A stretch of DNA of 64,000 nt from Marchantia polymorpha subsp. ruderalis (lineage: Eukaryota; Streptophyta; Marchantiopsida; Marchantiales; Marchantiaceae). Positions 1 through 12,523 of the stretch are shown piece by piece. Within the stretch, counting starts at the first letter, position 1. Each line of letters begins with the position of its first letter. Under the pieces are notes generated by a model. The model made no database searches, was not told where the DNA came from, and worked only from the letters and a program-made list of their open reading frames with translations. Location: NCBI GenBank assembly GCA_037833965.1, contig AP031358.1, forward strand, positions 12,470,001 to 12,534,000, written 5' to 3'. A program made the translations under genes and the position numbers.

Positions 1-1839
1 AAGTCCGATAGACATTGTAAGACGTGATGCAGCTGCTCATCAGTTTCCGGGTCTCTGTAAATTGCATGTCGAGTACAACAGCGACACACAGGCAACGGTC
101 ACCCACTCCGGTTCACATCTTCAATTGACAGTAAGCACGTCATGAGCCGACAATCATTTCAGTGCTCAGATATGCAATTTCTTTTCTCCAATGAGCGATT
201 TAATACAATTCGTATTCTTACATGTTTGCCGCAAGTATCATACAACACGTACGGAAAAATTCTAAAACACGATAGGTTTGTTCATTAAGTTCATAGGTTG
301 AGTTGTATTTAAGGTTGAACTTACGTAAGGCTGACTACATTTTTTTGGTAAAAGGTGGAAGGTGATGAACCATTCGGAAAGCTGTATCTTCGTGACATTT
401 ACAATCTGAGTGGATTTCACTTCCACTCCCCAAGTGAACACGAGATTGATTCGATGAGGTACTATCCTGACTTTTACTTTGTACACTTCGTTAATCAAAG
501 AACACGTACTCTGCTGGATGAGTGTCGATTTAATTCCGAAGGAATTCAGGGATTATTCGATGATGCAATTATACAAACTTGACAACGTGCATGCGCAGTT
601 ATGATTTGGAGTTACATCTAGTTCATAAAACCGTCACTCAAAATGGGCCTCAGCTCGCTGTTATCGGCCTCCTGTACAATGAAGGCCCTGATGACTCGTC
701 AACCGATCATTTTCTTCAACAGGTATTTGCATAATATTCTAGTCAGTCAGGAAAGTCGATTATTACCCCATATATTGTTCTCATGAGGTCCGGCGTTCAT
801 GTTATTAGCTATGTTTGCATTTCTTAGATATGGTTTTTTACGCACATGCTCATACTGCAAAAATCGTTGGTGATCATTGATAAAAGTTGTCTGTAGTTTT
901 ACTTAAAGTTTTACCAACCCTGTATCAAATTTTTAAAGGTAAGCGCACATGAATTCTGTGTGTGGAGTATCTAAAAGATCTGCAGAGTTATCAGATACAC
1001 TAGACCCATTTATGAGAGTGTTTTGATGATGTCGTTGCGATGAATCACAGAAAGTTGCCTGCAACCAAACGGTTCAGGATAATATTGCGTTGAGAGCAAC
1101 GTGTATGATTAATTTGGGGCACTTGTAAAATTCTTTTTCGTGATCCAGGTATTTGATGCTTTACCATATATAAAGAAGCCAGATTCTTCAGTACACACGT
1201 TGAAACCAGTCGACTTCTCTTCACTACTACCGGTATTGGATGGCCCATATGCTCGATATTCCGGATCTTTGACGACGCCACCGTGCACTGAGAATGTTAC
1301 TTGGACAGTCATCCTTAACCAGGTCAGCTTTTGATTCTATTATTTGTAGCCACCTGAATAAACATACAGAAGACTGCATTCAACCTGGCATGAAAGATAT
1401 TCTTCCATGAAAAATGAGCAGAGAAAAGCTTTCAAACCTTGAAACTTCATAACATATTGCCAGAAGAGCTTAGGCATGGAAGATGCTTACTCCATCTACC
1501 ACTACGTTCTGCCACACTTAACTTGAATCTGATTAAAATCACGTTGCACGATCGTCACTGTGATGCTGATTTGGGTCTCCATTGTGATGTCCAGAATCTG
1601 AAGATGTCACCGAGACAGTTTCAAGCCTACAAGGCCGTTCTGAAGGTGAGTTGAGATTTCTCTGACCAGATCCTTCGTTTAGTTGACTGTACCAGTACAT
1701 TTTTTGAAACGTTAATTAGCACTTGTCTACAGTCTTTTTAATATTCATCGACAAGTCCCCGTCTCGTTTGTCTTTCCAGGATCCAAACAACAGGCCGCTT
1801 CAAGATCTGGCGGGAAGAACCGTGGTGTTCTCCCAGTAG
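1..1839 (+). CDS. alpha-carbonic anhydrase, copy 1 (5' end outside window)
   Basis: Secreted-type alpha-carbonic anhydrase (CO2 + H2O to bicarbonate + proton). Exons read from GT/AG sites and from alignment with the two complete copies: 1-130 (partial exon 2), 355-458, 599-722, 1149-1322, 1595-1645, 1780-1839 (stop TAG). Visible hallmarks are GFHFHSPSEHEID (first two zinc histidines), LELHLVH (third zinc histidine), SLTTPPCTENVTW (threonine gate and disulfide cysteine) and NNRPLQDLAGR near the C-terminus. All internal exon lengths equal those of copies 2 and 3. The first bases of the window seem to lack one base relative to the other copies just before the PIDIV codons, which would shift the frame; with the upstream half missing I cannot tell whether this copy is functional. 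Confidence 0.85.
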
Positions 1840-4800
1840 TCAAGGTGATACAAGTATCAGCTTGACTTCGATATCGATATGAAGCAATTTTCCATTCTTA
1901 CATAGGTCAGAATAAGGAAAAAGGGAGAACATTGTGTAGAAAGAGTAGATTGTCGTAAGTCCATTCTGAGGGCAAGAAGATTGAGTGTCCTAGCTTGGTC
2001 AGCTCCGTCTTATGCTCGCCACAGTGTGTATAATTTCTTGAAAAATAGCGCCAAGTTGGTTTTTACGCTCTAGAATGTGGATACTGACAAAGAAATTCTT
2101 CTAAGAGGACATATTTGCTAATAAAAATTGCGATTTTTTCGACAGCAAAGCCAATCTTTTCGCAAGCAGCAACCGACAGCATAAAGTATTCAGTGGAATG
2201 AACTGTTTTCAGCTTGTTGTATGTACACGGAAGGAACAGCAAGATATGTACTACAGCAAGAAACCATGTAAAACACCCACCAGTAAAAATCAATATCGTG
2301 CAGAGGAATGAAAATTACTGCTGCGCACTTTTAAGAGGATTTCCAAGAACCAGAGCTGTCTTTGAAAGAATCGGCAGATTACAAGAAACGACGGGTATTT
2401 TTCAAACTAACATAGTTCCTTTTATTGTTTGAAGGGGATCAAAACTTCAAATTACATGGCTTGCGATGGAGGTTAGTCCAGGGAACTGAAGTTTGAAGAA
2501 CACGTGTTTTATGGGGTTCCTAGTTAAGATCGATTGTTAGTATTAGTTTCTTATCAAGGTGTGAAGACCCTGGAACGGTAGACTCGAGGGGCTTCATTGT
2601 ATGTTCCGGAATGATGATTCTACTTTAAGGGTATAAAGTTCTTTGCGCCATTCACAAAGTTCTGACGTGGCAAATTGAATTTTTTATATATTTTTAGGAC
2701 TTAAAACGGTGGATTAGCGAAGAAGTTACCTCAAGCAAGCGTGAAAGAGTTTTTAATTTTTTAATTATTCCAAATCAGAGAGCTTATCATAAAATGATAT
2801 AGTCTATTGAAATATATCAGAAATATCAAAGTGTTATTTCAATCAATTTTTCATTCACATAAATACATCTATGTATAAAAATTTAACTCAAAAAGATATT
2901 TTCTAGACTTAGTGGGAAAAAAGTATATGAATTCTCTTAAACTTAAAATATGTTCAGGTAGCTCAAATTTGTGTCAGGTTTGAAGTCCCAGTTCAGCAAA
3001 ATATGCTTCCAAAGAATAGAAATTTCAATCCTATGCAAAATAATGTGATCAAAATTTTATTCTTGATAGCAGATAGATAAAATAAATTCCAGAAATATAT
3101 CTATTTATCAAAATATTATATTACCTGAAAATCATTCAAATCATACACATATATACTTAAATAATCCCCTTTATTCTCACATGCAAATTATAATCATGAG
3201 ATTTTAAACTCTGCATAAATCTGTTACAATACAAAATTTAACCCGAAGTAGATAATTGATGAAAGGTTATTTGATTTTTTATATTGTTAGAAAATTCTTG
3301 AAATTATTTTTCTTACCACCTCAATTTTTAGCCTTGTTTGTCGTGTAATTTTACATATTTTATTTCACATGTTATTAACTTCAATTACTGAATTTTTAGT
3401 ATATATTATAGAGCTTGATTTTCTTTCATTTCAATAAGAACATTTTTTATCAATTTTTACGAATAAATTACATTCTTTTGTATTAGATCTGTATTTTGTT
3501 TCGATTAATTTTATGTACTTTCAATTTTTTCAGGGGGCAAGTTAGGTTCCATCGAATCAGAAGTCATGAGTGACCTTTCACTCCTCATCCTTTCCTCTCA
3601 TTATTGAAAAAAATTATCCTGCTTTTGATAAGATATGTGGTATGGAAAAGACTCCTAATTCTACCATTCCAGTATAAAGAATCTGTGCAGGTTTACACCT
3701 CAGCAAATAAAGGTCAATCTATATTATCGATTGACGTTTAGGCTTTATCAGGACAAGCTTTACCATGTCCTAAGAAGCGCAGTCGAAGCCGCGCGCCAAA
3801 CAATGACCGTAAGCGACGCGAACGGTCGCCCTACATTCTTCTGCAATAGTACCGTGAATTTGAAAGTGTATTAACTAGAGTGGCCAACCCAATAGCGGAT
3901 TCTGCAGCAGCCACCGTTTCAACAAATGAAGCAAATTACTGACCCATCATATCATCCTAATCAACAGAAAATACCACAAAATTTCAAATTGACAGCAGGT
4001 AATTAGTCAGTGCCGTTCACGAGGGCTTTATGACAGCTTCTCCCAGGGCGGAACCCATGGCTTGAGTCTCTAAGATTAACACACATTTAAGACAGATCTA
4101 AAACATGACAGATTCAATTCAAGGTCAAAGTATTCAGACAGATGATGGATAACAAATCATTTTGCTACTTTCTTTTACCCTAGAAATGTAAATATTTGAA
4201 TGCTTGTAAGTCAACTAATGGCACAAATTCTAATAGCACAGTCATTACAGAGCTAGTTCAAGGTACTTTTGGAAATGCCAGGGACTTTTACCGGTAAGAC
4301 AAATTTCTGCTTCGTAGTGAGCTACTTTGCAAGAGTAACATCGTCTGTGTTTCCTGTGGATCATGACCATGCGGAAAACGTTGAGGTCCAAATTTAATAT
4401 GCATGCGCCCGATGTACCTGACCTTGTCCTCGTTTGTACGGCTTCATATCTCCGGATTTTCGGTCGGCCAAAACCTATATTCAATCCACAAGGTCACACT
4501 TTGATGCTGTAACCTGACTTTAGAATTGTACAGATGAAGGTGACAGCTTTAGTGCTAAATATACATGTTCAACAAGACCGATCCAGAAGATTCTTCTTGG
4601 GACTTTATTTTTCATTCAGTTTTTTACAGCTTATTACATACTTAATGCATATGCCATGCACCTCACAAGAACCAATCGCTATATGGTATCACTCCAAATG
4701 ATTCGAATATGAAATAAAATGATGCCGAACTATCAGGTGATCACATATGCCCTGGAATTCCAATCTTTAAAAAAGGAGGTTCCTGTTTGCTTTGATCACA

Positions 4801-5013
4801 GGCTTCATCTGCGTCGAGTACTTAAACTCGGTCCTCATGTTTCTCCATCAGCTTTTGGTCAAGTGCAGATAGTGATCCTCACTGATCCTCACACTACTAC
4901 TGGTTTCCGGTTCAGTCTTTAAGTGGCCGTGGAAAAGAAGTAATAGTTCACTCCAGCTCTACGTCCTTTCCGTACTCTGATCTTCTTATTATTTCTATCA
5001 GGTTGCGGGCTTC
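1840..5013. other. spacer between carbonic anhydrase copies 1 and 2
   Basis: No gene recognised. The first 800 bases (to about 2640) and the last 1500 (from about 3540) are closely matched in the spacer after copy 2, so they are part of the tandem duplication; about 2650-3540 is very AT-rich and less well conserved. A short stretch near 3770-3840 reads as basic and Arg/Ser-rich (KKRSRSRAP) and recurs near 9020-9090, but it is interrupted and I see no gene model. Positions 4719-5013 are almost identical to 9951-10240 and probably hold the promoter and 5' leader of the next gene; no TATA box stands out. A possible 3' splice site (tttctatcag at about 4992-5001) precedes the start codon, so a 5' UTR exon is possible. 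Confidence 0.5.
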
Positions 5014-7047
5014 ATGACGACTACTAAAGGGTTAACGGTCTACAACAGCATGGCAGCTAATCTCATTTTCGTCATTCCGTTACTCTTGTCCACGACACAA
5101 GTTGTGCGTGGTAGTGCGGATCACGAAGGTATGCTCAAATCCACATGAAATGTCTATCTCCAGCAGTAGTGCGATGATATTCTGATAATTGGTGAAATTT
5201 GTCGTTTTTCATAATGCCTCGGTTTTTTGAGTAATGACACGTCCAAAAGTGGGTTCCCTTTCCTTCGAACCAAAGTTAATGCATAAGAGAGTTAAAGGAG
5301 TTTAATTTGATGAGTCCGATGGTGTTATCAGAGCAACTTCACTATGATGGTCCGGAAGGACCACAAACATGGGAGGGATCTTGCAACACAGGCAAGAGCC
5401 AATCTCCGATAGACATTGTAAGACGTGAAGCAGCTGCTCATCAGTTTCCGGGTCTATGTAAATTGCATGTCGAGTACAACAGCGAAACACAGGCAACGGT
5501 CACCCACTCCGGTTCACATCTTCAATTGACAGTAAGCACGTCATGAGCAGACGGTCATTTCAGTGCTCAGATATGCAATTTCTTTTCTCGCAATGAGCCA
5601 ATTGATACAATCCTTATTCTTACATCTATGCCGCAAGTATCATACAACACGTACGGAAAAACTCTAAAACACGATAGGTTTGTTCATTAAGCTCATGGGT
5701 TGAGTTGTATTTAAGGTTGAACTTACGTAAGACTACATTTTTTTGGTAAAAGGTGGAAGGTGATGCACCATTCGGAAAGCTGTATCGTCGCGACATTTAC
5801 AATCTGAATGGATTTCACTTCCATTCCCCAAGTGAACACGAGATTGATTCGATGAGGTACTATCCTGACTTTTACTTTGTATATTTCGTTAATCAGAGAA
5901 CACGTTCTCTGCTGGTTGAGTGTCGATTTAATTCCGAAGGAATTAATGGATCATTCGACGATGCAATTAAACAACTTGACAACGTGCATGCGCAGTTATG
6001 ATTTGGAGTTACATCTAGTTCATAAAACCGTCACTCAAGATGGGCCTCAGCTCGCTGTTATCGGCCTTCTGTACAATGAAGGCCCTGATGACTCGTCAAC
6101 CGATCATTTTCTTCAACAGGTAATTGCACAATATCCGAGTCAGTCAGGAAAGTCGATTATTACCACATACATTGTTCTCATGAGGTCCGGCATTCATGGG
6201 ATTAAATATGTTTGCATTTATTAGATATAGTTTTTTACGCACATGCTTATACTGCAAAAATCGTTGCCTGTGACCAAACAATTCAGGATTATATTCCTTT
6301 CAGAGCAACGTGTAAAATCTTTGGGGCACTAGTAAAATCTTTTTCGTGATCCAGGTATTTGATGCTTTACCATATATAAAGAAGCCAGATTCTTCAGTAC
6401 ACACGTTGAAACCAGTCGACTTCTCTTCACTACTACCGGTATTGGATGGCCCATATGCTCGATATTCCGGATCTCTGACGACGCCACCGTGCACTGAGAA
6501 TGTTACTTGGACAGTCATGCTGAACCAGGTCAGCTTTTGATTCAACTATATGTAGCCACCTAAATAAACATACAGAAGACTGCATTCAGCCTGGCATAAA
6601 AGATTTTCCTTTCATGAATAATGAGCGACGAAGAGCTTTTTAAAGCTTGAAACTTTATAGCATATTCCTGGAAGAGCTTAGGCATGGAAGATGCTTACTC
6701 CACCTACCAATACGTTCTGCCACACTTGACTGGAATCTGATCAAAATCACGTTACATGATCGTCACTGTGATGCTGATTTGGGTCTCCATTGTGATGTCC
6801 AGAATCTGAAGATGTCACCGAGACAGTTTCAAGCCTACAAGGCCGTTCTGAAGGTGAGTTGAGATTTCTCTGACCAGATCCTTCGTTTACTTGACTGTAC
6901 CCAGTACCTCTGTTGAAACGTTAATTAGGACATGTCTACAATCTTTGTAATATTCATCGACAATCCCTGTCTCGTTTGTCGTTCCAGGATCCAAACAACA
7001 GGCCGCTTCAAGATCTGGCGGGAAGAACCGTGGTGTTCTCCCAGTAG
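5014..7047 (+). CDS. alpha-carbonic anhydrase, copy 2, complete, 275 aa
   Basis: Hydrates CO2 reversibly; by the N-terminal hydrophobic segment (AANLIFVIPLLLSTTQVV, residues about 14-31) it should enter the secretory pathway and act in the apoplast, or in the plastid as some plant alpha-CAs do. Seven exons: 5014-5128, 5332-5531, 5753-5856, 5996-6119, 6355-6528, 6803-6853, 6988-7047; all introns are GT-AG and the sum is 828 bases. Zinc ligands are the HxH of GFHFHSPSEHEID (exon 3) and the first H of LELHLVH (exon 4); the gate Thr is in SLTTPPC (exon 5), the disulfide pair in GSCNTGK and TPPCTEN, and the H of GSHLQL is placed like the proton-shuttle His64. The start was chosen because it gives the signal peptide and is preserved in copy 3; a second in-frame ATG lies 12 codons downstream. 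Introns 3 and 5 are short and partly open. Confidence 0.92.
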
Positions 7048-10000
7048 TCAAGGTGATACAAGTATCAGCTTGACTTGATACATGATCACGCGCGTTTGTC
7101 GATATCGATATGAAGCAATTTTCCATTCTTACATAGGTCAGAATTAAGGAAAAGGGAGAACATTGTGTAGAAATGATACATTGTCGTAAGTCCACTCTGA
7201 GGGCAAGAAGATTGAGTGTCCTAGCTTGGTCAGCTCCGTCTTATGCTCGCCACAGTGTGTATAATTTCTTGAAAAATAGCGCCAAGTTGGTTTTTACGCT
7301 CTAGAATGTGGATACTGACAAAGAAATTCTTCTAAGAGGACATACTTGCTAATAAAAATTGCGATTCATCGACAGCAAAGCCAATCTTTTTCGCAAGCAG
7401 CAACCGACAGCATAAAGTATTCAGTCGAATGAACTGTTTTCAGCTTGTTGTATGTACACGGAAGGAACAGCAAGATATGTACTACAGCAAGAAACCATGT
7501 AAAACACCCACCTGTAAAAATCAATATCGTGCAGAAGAATGAAAATTACTGCTGCGCACTTTTAAGAGGATTTCCAAGAACCAGAGCTGTCTTTGAAAGA
7601 ATCGGCAGATTAGAAGAAACGACGGGTACTTTTCAAACTAACATAGTTCCTTTTATTGTTTGAAGGGGATCAAAACTTCAAATTACATGGCTTGCGATGG
7701 AGGTTAGTCCAGGGAACTGAAGTTTGAAGAACACGTGTTTTATGGGGTTCCTAGTTAAGATCGATTGTTAGTATTAGTTTCTTATCAAGGTGTGAAGACC
7801 CTGGAACGGTATACTTGAGGGGCTTCATTGTATGTTCCTTAATGATATCCTCTACACTAAGGGTGTAAAGTTCTGCGCCATTCACAAAGTTCTGAAGTGG
7901 CAAATTGACTTGTTTATATTGCTTCAGGACTTAAAACGGTGGATTAGCAAAGAAGTTACCTCAAGAAAGCGCGAAGGACTTTATTTTTTTTCAATTTAAT
8001 AATTTTTCCAAATCAGAGAGCATGTCAAAGAATGATATAGTCTTATAAAAATCTATCAAAAATATGAAATAATTATTTCAATCAATTTTGCATTCACCTA
8101 AATATATCTATGTATAAAAATTTAACTCAAAAAGATATTTTCTAAATTTAGAGGGAAAAAAATAGTTTGAATTCTCTTAAACTTAAATATGTTCTAGTAT
8201 CTCAAATTTGTGCCCGGGTTAAAGTCCCCATTTCAGCAAAATATGCTTCAAAAGAATAGAAATTTAATCCTATGCAAAATTATGTGATCAAAAATTTAAT
8301 CTTGATAGCAGATAGATAAAATAAATTTCTAAAATATGTGTATTTATCAAAATATTATGTTGCTCTCAAAATCATTCAGATCAAACATATAAATTTTAAT
8401 TTTCCCGTAAATTCTCACATGCAAATTGTAATCATGAGATTTTAAACTTTATATAAATCTGTTACAATCAAAAATTTAACTAGAAAATAGATAATTTCTA
8501 ATAGGTGTTTTGATTTTTCCTGATTGTAAGAAAAATTCTTGACATTATTTTTCTTATGACCTCAATTTTTAGCCTTGTTTGTCTTGTAATTTTACATATC
8601 TTATTTCACCTGTTATTAATTTCAATTACTGAATTTTTAATATATATTACAGAGCTTGATTTTTTTCATTTCAATTGAAACATTTCTTGATGTATAAATT
8701 ATACTATTTTGTATTAGATCTTTATTTTGTATCGATTAGTTCTATGTATTTACAAAATTCTCAGGGGCAAGCTAGGTTCCATCGAACCAGAAGTCATGAG
8801 TGACCTTTCAGTCCTTATCCTTTCCTATCATTATTGAAGAAAATTATCCTGATTTCCACATCTTAAATCTTAGTTTTGATAAGATATATGGTATGGAAAA
8901 CACTGCTAAATTCTACCATTCCATTACTGTATAAGGAAGCTGTGCAGCTTTACACCTCAGCAAACAAAGGTCAATGTATATTATCGATAGAGGTTAAGGC
9001 TTTATCAGGACAAGCTTTACTATGTCCTAAGAAGCGCAGTCGAAGCCGCGCGCCAGACAATGACCGTAAGCGACGCGAGCGCCCTACATTCTTCTGCAAT
9101 AGTACCGTGAATTTGAAAGTTTAATAACTAGAATGGCCAACCCCATAGTGGATTCTGCAGCAGCCACCGTTTCAACAAATGAAGCAAATTACTGACCCAT
9201 CATATCATCGTAATAAACAAAAATACCACAAAATTTCCAATTGACAGCAGGTAATTAGTCAGTGCCGTTCACGAGGGCTTTATGACAGCTTCTCCCAGGG
9301 CGGAACCCATGGCTTGAGTCTCTAATAACAGAACACATTTAAGACAGATCTAAAAACATGACAGACTTCATTCAAGGTCAAAGTATTGAGAGAGATGATG
9401 GATAACAAATCATTTTGCCACTTTCTTGTACCCTAGAAATGTAAATACTTGAATGCATCTAAGTCAACTAATGGCACAAATTCTAATAGCACAGACATTA
9501 CAGAGCTAGTTCAAGGTACTTTTCGAAATGCCAGATACTTTCAACGGTAAGACATACTCTGCAAGAGTATCATCGTCTGTGTCTCCTGTGGATCATGACC
9601 ATGCGGAAAACGTTGAGGTCCAAATGTAATATGCATGCGCCCGATGTACCTGACCTTGTCCTCGTTTGTACGGCTTTATATCTCCGGAGTTTCGGTCGGC
9701 CAAAACCTATATTCATCCAACAAGGTCACACCTTGATTCTGTAACCTGAGTTTTAAATTGAACAGATGAAGGTGACAGCTTTAGTGCTAAATTTACAAGT
9801 TCAACAAGACCGATCCAGAAGATTCTTCTTGGGACTTTACTTTTCATTCAGTTTTTTACAGCTTATTAAATACTTATTGCATATGCCATGCACCTCACAA
9901 GAACCAATCGCCATATGGTATCACTCCAAAAGATTCGAAGATGAAATAAAATGATGCCGAATTATCAGGTGGTCACATATGCCCTGGAATTCCAATCTTT

Positions 10001-10240
10001 AAAAAAGGAGGTTCCTGTTTGCTTTGATCACAGGCTTCATCTGCGTCGAGTACTTAAACTCGGTCCTCATGTTTCTCCATCAGCTTTTGGTCAAGTGCAG
10101 ATAGTGATCCTCACTGATCCTCACACTACTACTGGTTTCTGGTTCAGTCTCTAAGTGGCCGTCGAAAAGAAGGAAGAGTTCACTCCAGCTCTACATCCGC
10201 ACTCTGATCTTCAAATCCTTTCTATCAGGTTGCGGGCTTC
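7048..10240. other. spacer between carbonic anhydrase copies 2 and 3
   Basis: Diverged copy of the preceding spacer. A downstream block at 7060-7940 matches 1850-2700, an AT-rich core lies at 7980-8760, and 8770-10240 matches 3545-5013. Reading frames of 62-82 codons here exist only because the repeat is conserved; their counterparts in the other spacer are interrupted or shifted. I see no gene, tRNA or transposon. Confidence 0.5.
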
Positions 10241-12523
10241 ATGACGACTGCGAAAGGATTAACGGTCTACAACAGCATGGCAGCTAATCTCATTTTCGTC
10301 ATTCCGTTACTCTTGTCCACGACACAAGTTGTGCGTGGTAGTGCGGATCACGAAGGTATGCTCAAATCCACATGAAATGTCTATCTCCAGCAGTAGTGCG
10401 ATGATATTCTGATAATTGGTGAAATTTGTCGTTTTTCATAATGCCTCGGTTTTTTGAGTAATGACACGTCCAAAAGTGGGTTCCCTTTCCTTCGAACCAA
10501 AGTTAATGCATAAGAGAGTTAAAGGAGTTTAATTTGATGAGTCCGATGGTGTTATCAGAGCAACTTCACTATGATGGTCCGGAAGGACCACAAACATGGG
10601 AGGGATCTTGCAACACAGGCAAGATCCAATCTCCGATAGACATTGTAAGACGTGAAGCAGCTGCTCATCAGTTTCCGGGTCTATGTAAATTGCATGTCGA
10701 GTACAACAGCGAAACACAGGCAACGGTCACCCACTCCGGTTCACATCTTCAATTGACAGTAAGCACGTCATGAGCAGACGGTCATTTCAGTGCTCAGATA
10801 TGCAATTTCTTTTCTTGCAATGCGCGATTTAATACAATCCGTATCCTTACATGTTTGCCGCAAGTATCATACAACACGTACGGAAAAACTCTAAAACACG
10901 ATAGGTTTGTTCATTAAGTTCATAGGTTGAGTTGTATTTAAGGTTGTACTTACGTAAGGCTGACTACATTTTTTGGGTAAAAGGTGGAAGGTGATGCACC
11001 ATTCGGAAAGCTGTATCTTCGTGATATTTACAATCTGAGTGGATTTCACTTCCATTCCCCAAGTGAACACGAGATTGATTCGATGAGGTACTATCCTGAC
11101 TTTTACTTTGTACACTTCGTTAATCAAAGAACACGTTCTCTGCTGGATGAGTGTCGATTTAATTCCGAAGGAATTCAGGGATTATTCGATGATGCAATTA
11201 TACAAACTTGACAACGTGCATGCGCAGTTATGATTTGGAGTTACATCTAGTTCATAAAACCGTCACTCAAAATGGGCCTCAGCTCGCTGTTATCGGCCTT
11301 CTGTACAATGAAGGCCCTGATGACTCGTCAACCGATCATTTTCTTCAACAGGTATTTGCATAATATTCTAGTCAGTCAGAAAAGTCGATTATCACCACAT
11401 ATATTGTTCTCATGAGGTCCGGCATTCATGTGATTAGATATGTTTGCATTTCTTAGATATAGGTTTTTACGCACATGCTTATAACTGCAAAAATCGTTGG
11501 TGATCATTGATTTAAGCTTTCTGTAGTTTTACATAAAGTGTTACCAACAAATTTTTAAGCTTAATAATGATCATGAAAATGATAAAAGTCGCAAGGCTGA
11601 AACTGTGTGCCATTTCACGAAGTAAGCACACATGGATTCTGTGTTTGGAGAATCTAAAGGATCTGCCAAGTTATAAGATATACTGCACCCATTATGATAG
11701 TGTTATAATGATGTCGTTGCAATGAACCACATAAAGTTGCCTACAACCAAACGATTCAGGATAAAATTGCTTTGAGAGCAACGTGCATAATTCATTTGGA
11801 TTATTCGTAAAATCGTTTTCGTGATCCAGGTATTTGATGCTTTACCGTATATAAAGAAGGCAGATTCTTCAGTACACACTTTTAAATCAGTCGACTTCTC
11901 TTCACTACTACCTGTATTGGATGGCCCATATGCTCGATATACCGGATCTTTGACGACGCCACCGTGCACTGAGAATGTTACTTGGACAGTCATGCTGAAC
12001 CAGGTTAGCATATGATTCTACTACATGTAGCCACCTGAATAAACATACATAAGACTGCAGTCAACCTGGCATTAAAGATTTTCCTTTCATCAATCATGAA
12101 CGAAGAAAAGCTTTTTAAACCTTGAAACTTTATAACATATTGCTAGAACAGCTTAGGCATGAAAGATGCTTACTCCACCTATCACAACGTTCTGCCACAC
12201 TTGACTGGAATCTGATTAAAATCTCGTTGCACGATCGTCACTGTGATGCTGATTTGGCTCTCCATTGTGATGTCCAGAATCTGAAGATGTCACCGAGACA
12301 GTTTCAAGCCTACAAGGCCGTTCTGAAGGTGAGTTGAGATTCTTCTGTATGAGATCCTTCGTTTACTTGACTGTACAAAGTACCTCTGTTGAAAACCTAA
12401 TCAGGACTTGTCTACAATCTTTGTAATATACATCGATAATCCCTGTCTCGTTTGTCTTTCCAGAAACCAAACAACAGGCCGCTTCAAGATCTGGCGGGCA
12501 GAACCGTGATGTACTCCCAGTAG
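10241..12523 (+). CDS. alpha-carbonic anhydrase, copy 3, complete, 275 aa
   Basis: Same seven-exon structure as copy 2 with every coding exon the same length: 10241-10355, 10559-10758, 10984-11087, 11228-11351, 11830-12003, 12278-12328, 12464-12523. All catalytic residues are kept (HxH in GFHFHSPSEH, LELHLVH, SLTTPPC, both cysteines). Differences are scattered, for example NTGKIQSP in place of NTGKSQSP, KKADSS in place of KKPDSS, and a C-terminus ending VMYSQ rather than VVFSQ. Intron 1 (10356-10558) is identical to intron 1 of copy 2 as far as I can see, while later introns differ clearly, including a longer intron 4; this suggests gene conversion or a very recent exchange over the 5' part. 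Likely a secreted enzyme like copy 2. Confidence 0.92.

Noticed and set aside
2214-2432. 72-codon frame downstream of copy 1, repeated at 7445-7663
   Set aside because: Part of the duplicated downstream region; the third copy near 12556 does not keep it open.
4719-4922. 67-codon frame repeated at 9951-10154
   Set aside because: Conserved only because the whole upstream block is duplicated; no motif, no third copy in view, and it sits in the likely promoter/leader.
5857-5900. Loss of the third zinc histidine in carbonic anhydrase (YFVYFV in copy 2)
   Set aside because: That stretch is intronic; the real third histidine is in LELHLVH encoded by exon 4 in all copies.
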